A stretch of DNA of 64,000 nucleotides. Origin: Emmonsiellopsis sp. PD_33. Taxonomy: Eukaryota > Ascomycota > Eurotiomycetes > Onygenales > Ajellomycetaceae. Below, in pieces: positions 36,769 to 49,000 of the stretch; positions within the stretch are counted from its first letter, which is position 1, and each line of letters opens with the position of its first letter. Under the pieces are notes generated by a model, which was not told where the DNA came from, searched no databases, and saw only the letters and a list, made by a program, of their open reading frames with translations. The stretch spans positions 62,001-126,000 of the forward strand of contig JANTQF010000021.1 of assembly GCA_032988165.1 (NCBI GenBank). Reading direction: 5' to 3'. The position numbers and the translations under genes are program-made.

Positions 36769-37302
36769 GTGAGTTATTTGTCAGCCTTGATTCATATACT
36801 TCTCTTACGGTTCCCTCCTCCCATCCGCATGGCCACCCTTTTTGGCCAAGCTACGCTGCATCCTTTATTTTTTTCATTTTTACTGTTTTCTTATGCGCCA
36901 ATGTTTGATCTCGTTGATGTTTTAATGGCACGCTGTTGGGGAATGCAATAATAGATCTTTCTTGAAAACCGGTGGCCTCTTCCCACAAAATATAGCTTGG
37001 ATCCACATGTTCCGAGACTCTTAGCCTCTCTGTCTATGCAGATAATCTTGTCTAAATGGTGCACAATCAACTAACATGGGAATTAGACAAATCAAGATGG
37101 AAAATATTGCAAATGGAAGAGAGTAAGTACATGAATTCGCATCGAATGGAGCCAAGAAAAAAGAAGAATGGAAAACAAAAGCGAAAAATCAAATATGAAA
37201 AACAGTCAAAAACGCGAAGAGTACGATTGCTTTAACCGGCTAATCTGCCTCAAGCGCCGCTACAACTGCCCCATCATGTCTTCATTCCTCAATCACCTCC
37301 GT
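36769..37302. other. Convergent intergenic region
   Basis: Between the stops of the RTA1-like gene and the NRPS. No coding region; 3' flanks only. Confidence 0.65.
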
Positions 37303-40300
37303 TTAGAAAAGGGGCGTGTTGAGATTGGTCACCAATTGTTTAAGACAGTCACCTATCTCATTGAGGATCGACTGTGCTTCCTCCCTCCACGACTCGAAAG
37401 TGACAACCTCAATACAAATGCTGTCGCCCTTGGGGAAGGCCTGGATCTTCCACTCCCGTAGCGGCTCGAGATGCGGATAAATGGTATCCATTCTGCTGTT
37501 CGCTGATAAGAATGCCAGATTTTCGACATGCTCCACATCCTGATGCACCACGGAGTCGAACCAGTCCACAGTCTCTGGCCAGTCTGTGCAGTTTCTGACG
37601 ATTTCCTTGAGCCCAATGCCTTCGAAACGGGTGCTGGCGATATGCTGGTGTTGGACGAAGTTTAGAAGGTCGAGTGCGGTCCATCCAGGCTCAAACTTTA
37701 CACGGACGGGAACGTATTGCCAGCATGGCCCCATGACCGCGTCGCAGTTGGGAAGATCGATATTGCGACCAGTGACAACCTCTCCGAAAGTTACATCCCG
37801 GCTGGACAAGCGACGAGCCAAGCACAGCGCCCAGGCTGCGGAGGGTAGGGTTGCGATGGTGATCTCCTTGGATCGTGATGAGATATCGAATGTTTTATTT
37901 ATGAAAAGGGATTTCTTAGAGACAAGAGGGGTAGTCGGGCGCAAGACCGATAAAGAAGACCCCTGAAGCAGTTCGCGCCAGTATTGCATGCTCTTCGGGA
38001 TGTTTTCACGAACGACGTGGTGGACGAAGGATGAGAATGGGATCGCTTCTGGGACGGCTTTGCCTTCGTATAATGCTGCCAGCTGGCGGAGTAGAATGGG
38101 GAGGCAAATCTCATCGTACTGAGCATGGGAGATGCGCATAACCAAGCAACTACGCCCATCGGAGTGTTGGATGAAGAAGAATTTTATGAAGGGCGACCCT
38201 AACGGCATCAGTGTCTGCACATCTAGGTTGCAAAGTTGCTCCGCGAAGGATACCAAGTCCCCATCGACTTCATACTCGACTAGAGGAAGTTGAAGTTCTT
38301 CAACGACCACGCCGTAACAAGATCCGCCGGTCTTGACGAAGATTGTCCGGAGAATTTCGTTACGAGAGATGAGCTCCTGGCAGCTGTTGAATAGGCGGGA
38401 ACGGTCGATTGCGGCGTCCAGATAAAAGAGCTCGTATCTTGCAGAGTAGCGAGGGAGTTTGATAGTTCCATCGACCGCGATCTCCTGGAGAGGGCGTGTA
38501 GGCAGAACATCTGCGATCTTCCACCTTGCGTCCGCGAGGGTTGGTCTGATGGAATCCGAGACGAAGAAATCGACATCTGAAACATCGAGCGACGAGAAGG
38601 GAACTGTAGGTTCTGGTGTAGCTTGAACCGACAGTGAGTCCTGTGAGATATCCGCCATGTCGTAGAAGCTTCTGTGGCGGAAGACCTGTGCCACACTCAA
38701 TTCAAGGCCTTCCATCCGTGCTTCCGAAACCAGTTTCATCGCACTGATGGAGTCACCGCCAAGATCGAAAAAGCTGTCATTAAGGCCAACTTCTTCTTCC
38801 TCGACACCAAGTACGCGACTCCAAAGTTTCTGGAGCTTGCGCTGTTTGGTGGTCGTAGCAGGCAAAAGAGTTTTTCTATCTCGTTTCGCGGGTGCAGAGG
38901 TAGACTTGACAGCATCATCCTTTTTACCCCTAAAAACCAAAGACCCATCGCCGTTGTACTTTGCCAGATGGCCTGTTTTATGAAGACGCGATTCCCGCCC
39001 TGGCGTGTCACGGGAGCCGGCAACAAGCCACTGAGTGCCGGCGATCGAGGAGGAAGTTGGCTCAAACTCTCCTTCAATTAGGAGCTCGCCTATAGCACCG
39101 AAAGGGAGCAATCGTTCTGGATCCTCGGGATCAACAATCCAAGCAGCCATGCCACCCGAGTAGGTTTGCCCTACAATGGCGGCATCGAGGCTGTCTAATT
39201 GGATAGTATTGCTGAATCGCCATATCTCTGCTATATCGTCTTCTGTCAGGCTCTGCAGCGTACTGATCGGTGTAGTTGGCTCGCCGCACAGTAGTTGTAC
39301 CGCTCGTCCGAATTGTTTCAAAGCTCTATCCATCTGAGAGACATCAATTGTTGCCGAATCGAAACTTGCCATCACTAGGAACCCCTTCGGATCCAAAGAG
39401 CATACTAACATGAGAGCATAGGTGTTAAATTTCAACGCTTCACGGGCAGCATCCTCATCGCCAGCTGGAACAAAGCCGTTGGCGGGTCCCGCTGCTACCT
39501 GCTTTGCCTCCTCTTCGTTTGTCGTCGGATGGATCACAATGCCTGTTCTCAACTCGCAGGCTTCTCGAGCATCAGGGCTGAGGCGCCGAATGTGCTGCAA
39601 GCCTAGGTGTTCATGGGGGATTCTATTAACCGTTTGCTCATGGATGTCTTTAAGATATTCTCCAACTCGCGCGTTCTGGTCCACTCGTATGCGTATGGGG
39701 ATAGTCGTGATCATAGGTCCTTCGATTTTCTCGATCCCCACAACGGACGCGTTTCTTCCGGTCAGAGTTTCGCCAAATACGACGTCGTCGGACGCCGTAT
39801 ATAAGCCTGCAATCAATGCCCAAGCACCTCTTATGGCGGTTGCGATGCTGGTGCTTGATGCCGATTTTTCAAGTGGGACGTAATGTTCCAAAAGTGACTG
39901 GGCTTGAGTCTGGTATCCAACCCAGGGGAGAGCCGGAAATTGCAAGCGGTTGGCACCATCTAGCTGGTCCCTCCAGTATGATTTGGACTCGGCATGATTG
40001 AGACCAACGAGGTACTTGATGAAGGAATTGAAGGAAGGAGCATGTTTTGCTTCTAGCCCGTTATATGCCCTATTGACACGTTCGACAACTAATGGCATAG
40101 ACCAGCCATCATAGAGGGCGTGGTGTATCGTCAGGATAAAATGTACTTTCCCGGTCGTCTCGTTGGGAATAACTGCGAAACGGACCAGAGGTGTCCCGAG
40201 TCCCATCGCCTCGTCGCGGTCTTTGGCCAAGTATTCCTCCAAAGTGGGACCTGAACGCCACGAGATTCCGTCCTTGACCACAACCTGCATCAATCCATGG

Positions 40301-43260
40301 CTGGGGACTTGGACGATCCGGGTTCGCATAATTGTGCAGTCGGAGACGGCGGTATCAAAAGCCTTTTGTAATTGTTGGGCTGTTGGAAGGTCTGCAAGCT
40401 CGACCACACGTTGAGCAACATAGGCTTCGCTGACTTTAGCTGACAGAGCCATCAATCCCTCCTGAAGGGGCGTGCAGGGATACACATCCACAACGCTTGA
40501 TGGATCAAGGCCGCACAGTTTGGCTGTTTCATTGCGGGCGCCATCCACTTCCCAGCTGGAGCCCAGCAAGGAAAATGGAGCTACTTCAGTGTCCGCGTCC
40601 GCGTCAACATGGCTTAAAGTCGATGACATTTCGGATAAGGTTGGATATCGAAAGATGTCAGCAACTGTTGTTAAAAGGTTTTCCGTCCGGGCGGTAGCGA
40701 CCAATTTCATTGCTAGTAAAGAGTCCCCTCCCAAATCGAAGAAATTGCTGCGGAGGCCAATTTCGGTTTCTTTGCCGAATAAGCCTAGCCAGAGTTCGTG
40801 CAGTTTACGCTCCATGTCGGTCTGTGGCTCATCCTTTTGAACAGTGAATGTCTTGAGTTTTATAAGCTCCTTTCTTGACATGCTGGATCCGATGCTGCGA
40901 AGCTTCTTTCGATCTGTTTTGCAGGAAACCAGAAGTGGCATTTCGTAGAGAGGGATATACGCAGCCGGCACCATATATCGCGGAAGCGCAACAGACAGGT
41001 CCTTGTCCATGGTTTCCAAGGCCTGGCGGAGTTCAGGGGAGAATGATGCCACTTCACCGTTTGACTGGGGTTTATCACCATTTGGCTCAGCGATAAAAGC
41101 TACCAAACTCGGCTCACCACCTTTTCCACCAGGGATAATAACCTCTGCCGCAACAGTCGTGCCTGAGGGCAATCTGGTTCGCAGGTGGTGTTCGACCTCT
41201 CCCAATTCTACACGCTGTCCCCGTAACTTCACCTGCTGATCACCTCGTCCGACAAAAACTATGCAACCAGATCCATCAGGATCATATTTGACCAAGTCGC
41301 CTGTTTTATAGAATTTGCCATGTCGCCCCTGGACTCGCTTCGATCCAGCAAGGAGCCATGTCGGATCTTGAATGAAAACTGTTGCAGACTTTTCGGGGTC
41401 TCCAATATATCCCTGGCCGACGATTGGACCCTCGATGATGAGTTCTCCAATAGCGCCAATGGGAGATAGATGATTATGATCAGCAGGATCAACTACCCAT
41501 GTAGTGCCTCCGACACCTTTTCCGATGCTGGTATATGATCGATCAATAGGAATGTCGTTGTTGATGGTGCATCCAACTGTACACTCGGAAGGACCGTATG
41601 CGATGATTATCTTTGTGTACCTACCCCAGTGTGCAGCGTCACGGGCAGAAACCGACTCTCCACCAAGCCCGAGGACTTCTAGGGATGGTAGGATGTCCGC
41701 TTCGAGGACTCTAGCAACGGATGGTGTCATATGCGCCATGTTGACTTTCATATTCCTTATTGCTCCACTGAGGTTGTTGACACGGTCCTCTTCGGAAGGC
41801 ACGCATACGCACCCTCCCTGTGCCAGTGTACAGAGCATGCAATCAATGCTGACATCAAAAGCATATGATGGGAAGTCGAGCACCCGGGAATGCGGTCCAT
41901 AACCTACAGCTTCTGCTCTCGGCAGCGCACCACTGGTGTAGTTGGTATGCGATATCACAACACCTTTGGGCTTCCCAGTGCTACCTGACGTAAAAATAAT
42001 GTACAGAGTTGATGATCCAGGTACGGACGGCAGGACAGGTGACGAGGAGGACGATGCGGAGGTCTCTTCCGCTTGTTGGAATGTTTCATGGCTAACTGTG
42101 AGGACGGTTCCTCCAGGCAAAATTCGCAATCCCAGTTCTTCTTGTTTTTTGGAAGTTATCATGAGATCGGCACCGACTTCTGTCGCTATTGTCTGCAATC
42201 GCGCCTCTGGTTGACTGGGGTCAGTGAGCACCAATGCGCCACCGGCTTTCATGACTGCAAGGACAGCAACCACCGTCCACATTGACTTTTCAAAGCAGAG
42301 CGGAATAGGTTTGCCGATGTTTACTCCTAGCTTGATAAGTTGTATCGCCAGCTGTGTCGAAAATCGGTCTACCTCGCCATATGATAGTTCGCCATCCCAT
42401 GAGACGACTGCAATGCGGTTGGGATCCTCCTGGGCCTTCTTGCTGAATATGTCGTGGACGCATGTATCAATCGCTGGCGGTACCGTCGCGTTCCATTCCC
42501 ATAACTCTTGGAGCTCATTTTGGCCGATCTGTATCGCCTGCGCAACTGTTTGATCCGGGGTCGAGACTATTGAATTAAGAATGTCTATGAATGCGTACGC
42601 ATGGATTTTGAGCATGTGCTGAGATAAAGTGTCATGTTGTCCGCACTGTTGCAGAGATAAGAGCTGTTTGGAAATTTGGATTTCAAAAGCAAAGGCCTGC
42701 TACATGCTGTTAGTCTGTGAACTTCTTGGTATCAAAAAAGTAAAACTTACATCGGTGGTCCCCTCCAGCGATTCGGCAACGTTCGTAAGGTAAACCGACT
42801 GTTTCTCCGCATATACTGATCCGATGCCATTTGGTGTTTGGGTCCCGCGTTTCGATCGGAGGGTATCAAGTGTGTTGGATATGTTCTCGCTCTCCCCGGA
42901 TACGAATTCGTTTATATTGCCAGCGAGCTTGTGTATCAGAGCCGAACCTCCTTCCACTGATGTATTTCTTAGTCCCCAGGCAAAATTCCCGTCTTCACTG
43001 AGGCCGCTGCCACGAGATAGAAGCAGTATCCATGCCAATACCAAGAGGTCAAACTGATCCTCAATATTCTTCTGGTATAATCGCGGCTGCTCGAAGGTAA
43101 TGGTATTTACCCCGCCATCGCCGGAACCATTCGAATGAGTGTGTCCATTGATGCCGTTGACACCATTCGCCTTTGCGCTCTCTTCGGGTAGATGGCCGTT
43201 CATGATGTTTTTGAATCTTGGTGGTATATGTTTCGTGATGTGATCGGCCAATGCTCGCAT
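37303..43260 (-). CDS. sidD: SidD-type non-ribosomal peptide synthetase (fusarinine-class siderophore)
   Basis: Joins N5-acyl-N5-hydroxyornithine units by ester bonds (fusarinine C type). Two exons, 43260-42751 and 42696-37303, joined EGTTD/AFAFE, give 1,967 residues. Order: an N-terminal remnant of condensation-like sequence (1-230); complete A1 (about 245-780: LYIIFTSGSTGKPKGVV, YGPSECTVGC, YKTGDLVKYDPDG, GRGDQQVKLRGQRVELGE); T1 with FFDLGGDSLLAMK near 827; C1 with HHALYDGWS near 1030; a truncated A2 (about 1330-1440) keeping only its C-terminal part (GAIGELLIEG, HKTGHLAKYNGDGSLVFRG); T2 with FFDLGGDSISAMK near 1484; and C2 near 1546-1930 with SHAQYD instead of HHxxxD. This A-T-C-(a)-T-C layout is that of SidD, where one A domain loads both modules. 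The first in-frame ATG is MRALADHITKH. Divergent from the ABC gene, sharing three iron-repressor motifs. Confidence 0.94.
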
Positions 43261-43900
43261 ATTTCGAAAGACTTTGCGCCTCACTATCGCATGATTTACC
43301 GTCCCCTATGACACTATGTACCCTTTATCCCGTGAAAGACAAATTTTATACTTTCATCTCTAGCAATGCTCCGCCCGGCTTCCATGCTCAAGACTTGTTC
43401 GACTCACAGCTGTCACAAAGCTGCAGGAAATTTTACCGAATATCCTGAATGGTGAAGTCAGTGGATCACCGCATGGCTTCATCTATCGTCATAGAGCGGA
43501 GGGGTATGTAAAATACCAGGGGCCTCCACGGCGTGTATTTTCGGTGACCACCTTGTATGTATGTATGTACATACATGTACCCACACTAGACGGGGATTTT
43601 GCAAAAACGGTATGTGTGCAAAGATAGTGGTATGAGAGCTAGAGTTAGCCGCGGCAGCTCGTGGCGGTAAGAATGTGATGCAGCAGTGTCCACCAGCCCC
43701 GCCGATCCTGTTCCTCCAGTTTTTTTTTTTTCAGTCACATTTATCGTGGATAGGAGTTGCTGGATTTCAACACATTCAGCAGCAGACACACTAGGCTGCT
43801 AGTACCATCATGCAACCAACCCAGAACCAAGGATTGTCGGGGACAGAAAAACAAACTTTCCTAAAGCACAGAAACATTGGGTCGTTGGGGACTCGATTGC

Positions 43901-44106
43901 ATCAGATAAGATGAATGCAATCTCCGGCATCGGTCGGGCTCTGGTTCCAAATAAGGTTATCTGATCCGTCCCATGTGGGGCTGGTATTGTCGGGTATTCA
44001 TTTTTACCTCGGGTGGCCATGGAAGAAAGTTTAATACGAACCAAACTTACCTGCAGTATTGACTGATGATTACTGTGGTAATTCGCGTGAAATACAAATC
44101 TGATAA
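43901..44106. promoter_or_regulatory. Three SreA/Sre1-type sites in the NRPS-ABC divergent promoter
   Basis: ATCAGATAA at 43901-43909 (+), TTATCTGAT at 43957-43965 (-, extended to TTATCTGATCCG) and ATCTGATAA at 44098-44106 (+). They lie 640-850 bp from the NRPS ATG and 308-513 bp from the ABC ATG. The placement suggests shared iron repression. Confidence 0.82.
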
Positions 44107-44168
44107 GATGCGTTCTGGCTTGGAAACCCCCCCACCCATTCTTACGCAAAACCACTAAAAAACAACAT

Positions 44169-44381
44169 ATGACCTCGGGAAGCTTTTGTGCCTTCAAGGA
44201 GCTGTTCTTGGCATTGCTGGATGTCCCACCGAATGAGCTTTCTGGTAAAAATGCGGGCTTGCGGGATTGGGGGAGCTCGTTGATCCCGCCAGAGACATTG
44301 ACCTTTGCGAATGATATATCCATGAATTCTCGACAGATTTTGTTTGCAGGACAGACAGACACTGGCATTCTCAACAGTTAG
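44169..44381 (+). other. Possible upstream ORF of the ABC gene
   Basis: A 70-codon ATG-initiated frame ends 32 bp before the ABC start. Its product resembles nothing I know. It could be a translated leader ORF or chance; this depends on where transcription starts. Confidence 0.25.
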
Positions 44382-44413
44382 GCAAGAGTCCGCTCTTGCT
44401 CTGTCCCGCCATC

Positions 44414-47400
44414 ATGGCCGAATCTTCAGCGGCCGTTGCTGATTCTCGCGCCACGAAGAGTCGCAAGGTAAGCAAAAACGCTTCGAAACACTTTAAGGGA
44501 GAACGGAATTGCTAATCTCATGACCACGTAGTTTATTAGAAGGCTCACTAGATATGTACGGCTTCTACTCTACGCTGAGCCTACGGCTGTCGACCTCACC
44601 CTCCTCATCGTCGGGCTACTATCTGCGATTGCAGCTGGCATTCCTTTCCCACTTATGGGTATCCTGTTCGGTCAATTGGTTGATGACCTCAACTCCGCGA
44701 CCTGTGGCGGCGATTCTGAGAGCGGCCCTGCTTATCAGGCGGCAGTCAACGACAAGGTCCTCCAAGTTGTTTATATCGGAATTGCATACTTTGTGCTGGT
44801 ATACCTTTATGTCGCCTCTTGGAATTTGTTCGGTGAACGTCTCGCCCAACGGCTTCGCGAAAAATATTTCAAAAGTTTACTACGTCAAGATGCCTCCTTT
44901 TTTGACGATATGCCGGCTGGCGAAGCTGCTTCCCGGCTTACCGGCGACATCACCACAATCCAACAAGGGACATCCGAGAAAGTCGGCGTAGTTCTTGGTA
45001 GTGTCTCATTCTTCGTCACCGCTTATGTCGTTGCGTTCATCAAGGATGCGAAGCTCGGAGGAGAATTGGTGTCTTTGACGCCGGCATATCTGCTTATGTC
45101 ACTTGTTGGTGGCCATTATGTGCAGAAGTTCGCTGGCGCAATGTTGACCAATGTTGCCGGAGCATCCTCTGTGGCTTTGGAAGCATTGTCAAATGCCACA
45201 GTGATTCATGCCTTCTCAGCGAATGCTAAGCTAGAATCGAAATTCGCTGGCTTACTAGGCGATGCAAAAGTTGCTGGAATCAAAAAGGCCCTTGCTGTTG
45301 CAACCCAATCAGGGCTACTTTATTTCATCGCCTTCTCTGCAAATGCCCTCGCTTTTTGGCAGGGTTCCAGAACCATTGCGGATGCAGTTGCCTCAAATGA
45401 TCCAGGATCCACAGTCGGTACTACGTATACGGTGATTTTCGTCTTGGTCGATGGTGAGTTATTCCGGTCAACTATGCTGAAAAAAAAAAAAAAATGGCGG
45501 CTAACTCAAAATTCTTTAAAGCTTCATTGATTCTATCCCAAGTGGCTCCCTTCGTTCAGGTTTTTGATGCCGCGGGCGTTGCCTTCGAAAAGTTGGAAAA
45601 GGATATCGACCGCAAATCGAAAATTGACGGCACTGTCGAAGATGTTGGAGAAACTTTACAAAACGTTTCCGGTGAACTTGAGCTAAGGAACGTTTCCTTT
45701 GCATTTCCATCCCGCCCTGACCAACCCGTTCTTCGAGATGTTTCGATTTCTTGCCCGGCAGGAAAGCACACCGCAATTGTTGGCTTATCTGGGAGTGGGA
45801 AGTCTACCACGGCAGGCCTAATAACACGACTATATGACCCGGCACAGGGAGAGGTTCTTCTGGATGGCCATAATATTAAACAACTTAATGTCCGGTTCTT
45901 GCGCAGTAACATCAGCCTTGTCCAACAAGAGCCTTCGCTACTCGACAGGTCGATCCTTGAGAACATCGCTTTGGGATTGATCAATTCCCCAGAACACTCC
46001 CACTTGAAGCCGATTTTGCTAGGCGGCTCCCTCTCTGAAACTGCAGCTGCCGTTAGAAGCGGACAAGATCTGTTGAAAGCGGCGGAACTTCATGGGCCGG
46101 ACGTTGTCCATATTGTGGAACTGGTGCGAAAGGCTGCTGTTCTCGCTGATGCGAGTGTATTCATTGGACGTCTTAAGGATGGGTTTGGCACTCTTGTCGG
46201 CTCAAGCGGTAATTTGATTAGCGGAGGCCAAAAGCAGAGGATTTCTGTTGCTCGAGCCTTGGTCAAGGATCCTAAGATCTTAATTTTGGATGAGGCCACT
46301 GCATCCTTGGATTCAACCAGTCAACAACGCGTGCAGTCTGCGATAGAGAAGATTGTACAGGGCAAAACTCTAATCACAATTGCCCATCGCCTTTCCACAA
46401 TAAAAAATGCTGATAATATTATTGTTATGAATCAGGGTAAAGTTGTCGAACAAGGCACACACACCGAGCTGATCGCCAGGGACGGTGCATACGCCGGCTT
46501 GGTGCGCCTTCAGAACCTCAATGTTCGCCCTGACGAGGAGGAGGTATCTACTACCTCGATAACAGCAGGCGATTCCACAGAAGACATCACTGAGAAAGCT
46601 ATCGCCGACAGCGGATCCATCGACAAGGGAAGCCTAGATGAAGGACGCCCTCTGGAATCATCCGCTCCCAAGTCGGCAGACAGCGGCGGCGATACGGTTA
46701 ATGCGAAAAGATCTGTGTGGTCAACCCTTAGGTCGTTAAGTCCAATGTTCCGTCCATACATCCTTTTCCTTCTCCTTGCTTTTCTCGGTGCTATCGTGGT
46801 TGGAGGAACGTATTCTGCATCCGCTGTTATTTTCGGTAACACTGTGGGCGAATTGAGCCCATGCGAAAGTCCAGATTCAATCAGGTCTGCTGGAAAATTC
46901 TATGGATTGATGTTCTTCATTCTCGCAATCATTGAATTCTTTGCAAATCTTGCTAGCTGGTCAGCATTTGGCTGGGTAGCTGAAAAGATCACATACAAAG
47001 TCCGAGTCCTTTCGTTCAGGTCTCTGCTTGAGCAAGATTTGCAATGGCATCAGTCTGAGGGAAGAAGTCCAACCGTTCTACTTTCGCTCATCACTCAGGA
47101 CGGGAATGCACTTTCTGGACTGACTGGATCTGTTTTGGGTACTACAATCGCCATCCTAGTCAATCTCGTTGCGTCCATTGTGCTCTCTCACGTTATTGCT
47201 TGGAAAATCGCCCTGGTGTGTCTGTCTGTTGTGCCATTGATGCTCGGTGCCGGAGTCATGCGAGTCATAACCATGGCACGCTATGATGCACGCCATTCTG
47301 TCGCATTTGCGAAGTCTCTTGGAATCACCGTTGAAGCCATAAACTCTATCAAAACCGTGTCAGCCCTTTCCCTGGAACACGAGATCCTGAAAACCTACCG

Positions 47401-48538
47401 CCGCTCGCTGAAAGGACCCATCAAAGAAATAACTCAACAAAGCGCATATGCTAACCTCTGGCTAGCAATTACATATGGTCTCAGTAACTTCCTATATGCT
47501 CTTGCATACTGGTGGGGAGCCAAGCGAATTGTTTCCGGGGACTACTCGCAGACACAGTTCTTCATTGTACTTCTGGCTCTCCTTGTCAGTGCCCAGCTAT
47601 GGGGCCAGATGTTCACCCTCGCCCCGGATGTGTCGCGCGCTTTCACTGCACTTGGTCGGATCATGAACCTCCTCGATCTAGGAGAGACTAAGAAGTTCGC
47701 TGGGCCGATTCAACCATTGAAGAAAGGCGCTGAAGGCGATATTGAGGGCGGTGCAGATGGGAACGAGAAACGACCGGACTCGACCCACGGAGGCGTTGGC
47801 GTCGCCTTCAAAAATGTCGAGTTTTCATACCCGGCTCGCGAAGATGTGCAAGTCCTCCGTGGCCTGGATTTGAATATCAAGCCCGGACAGTTTGCTGCAT
47901 TAGTTGGTCCTAGCGGAGCTGGCAAGTCGACTATAATCTCGCTACTTGAACGTTTCTACACCCCCAGCTCAGGCAGTATCAGCATTGATGGGAGGAACAT
48001 TTCCCAGAGTGAAGGGGTCTCTTTCCGCGATAACATTGCCCTCGTTCCTCAAGAAAGCGTCCTTTTCGATGGCACTATCCGGTTCAATATCGCACTTGGC
48101 GCTAGACCTGGTGTGAACCCAACTGATACAGAAATCGAAGAGGCCTGCCGTCTCGCCAATATCCACGATACCATCATCAATCTCCCCGACGGGTATGATA
48201 CGAATTGCGGGCCGGGCGGAAACCAATTATCTGGCGGACAGAAGCAGAGACTAGCAATCGCCCGAGCGCTGGTGCGCAAACCTCAGCTCCTACTTCTTGA
48301 TGAATCGACCAGTGCGCTTGACGCAGAATCCGAACGGCTTCTGCAGGCTGGTTTGGAAAAGGCCACCCAAGGAATCACTGTAATTGCCATTGCACATAGG
48401 CTTTATACGATTCGCAAGGCGGATGTTATTTTCTTGATCGAGGATGGCAGGTGTACCGATAAGGGGACGCATGCGGAATTGGCGGAGCGGAGCGAGAGTT
48501 ACAAGGTTAATGCGCTGCATCAGGCATTTGACACGTAG
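44414..48538 (+). CDS. Full-length ABC transporter (ABCB/multidrug type) of the siderophore island
   Basis: Three exons, 44414-44467, 44532-45453 and 45522-48538, give 1,330 residues in the (TMD-NBD)2 arrangement. The first exon encodes MAESSAAVADSRATKSRK. Intron 2 contains an A15 run. TMD1 spans about 40-320. NBD1 has Walker A GLSGSGKST near 411, signature ISGGQKQR near 556, and Walker B KILILDEATASLD. A stretch of about 40 residues longer than usual lies between its Q-loop and signature (SPEHSHLKPILLGGSLSETA). After an acidic linker and TMD2, NBD2 has GPSGAGKST near 1122, LSGGQKQR near 1228 and LLLLDESTSALD. All catalytic motifs are intact. The head-to-head pairing with the NRPS matches the SidD-SitT neighbourhood of Aspergillus and the NPS1-ABC1 pair of Histoplasma. 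Likely role: moving siderophore or its precursors across a membrane; direction unproven. Confidence 0.94.
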
Positions 48539-49000
48539 GGTGGGGTGAATTTGTTACTGGGAATTGTTTTTTTGTATATTTGGGGCAAAATGGGCATATA
48601 GATAGATGTTTTTTATTTTCGGCGCTGTTTACTACTTACTGCATTGGCGTTTGGTTTTGCGCTGACCCTGGGTTATCTACCTGATGAAGAATTGTTATTC
48701 TTTACATATCCCTTTAATATACAAACAAATATTACTTCTTATTCTTGATGGTCAACTTTCAAGTCAGTTGTAATTAATTAGGTTAAGTCAAATTCAGGGG
48801 CAGGCAGCCATCAACCTCACCATTAATAAGGATATGCATGTATAGAGAGATTAAAAGCAAGCATAAAAACACAGTAAATTAATAAATAAATGGTATTACT
48901 TCTGTGAGGGCCAATTAAAATATATTCCAAAATATGAACTTATCTCCCCTCCCATACTCCAGACGCCATCCAATTACCCAGATACCCAACCCATGAGACA
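48539..49000. other. Convergent intergenic region
   Basis: AT-rich 3' flanks of the ABC and oxidoreductase genes; no coding region. Confidence 0.65.

Noticed and set aside
44655..45530. Apparent break of the ABC gene into two frames near 45.5 kb
   Set aside because: Not a frameshift: a gtgagt...aaag intron at 45454-45521 joins the frames in phase and restores family sequence.
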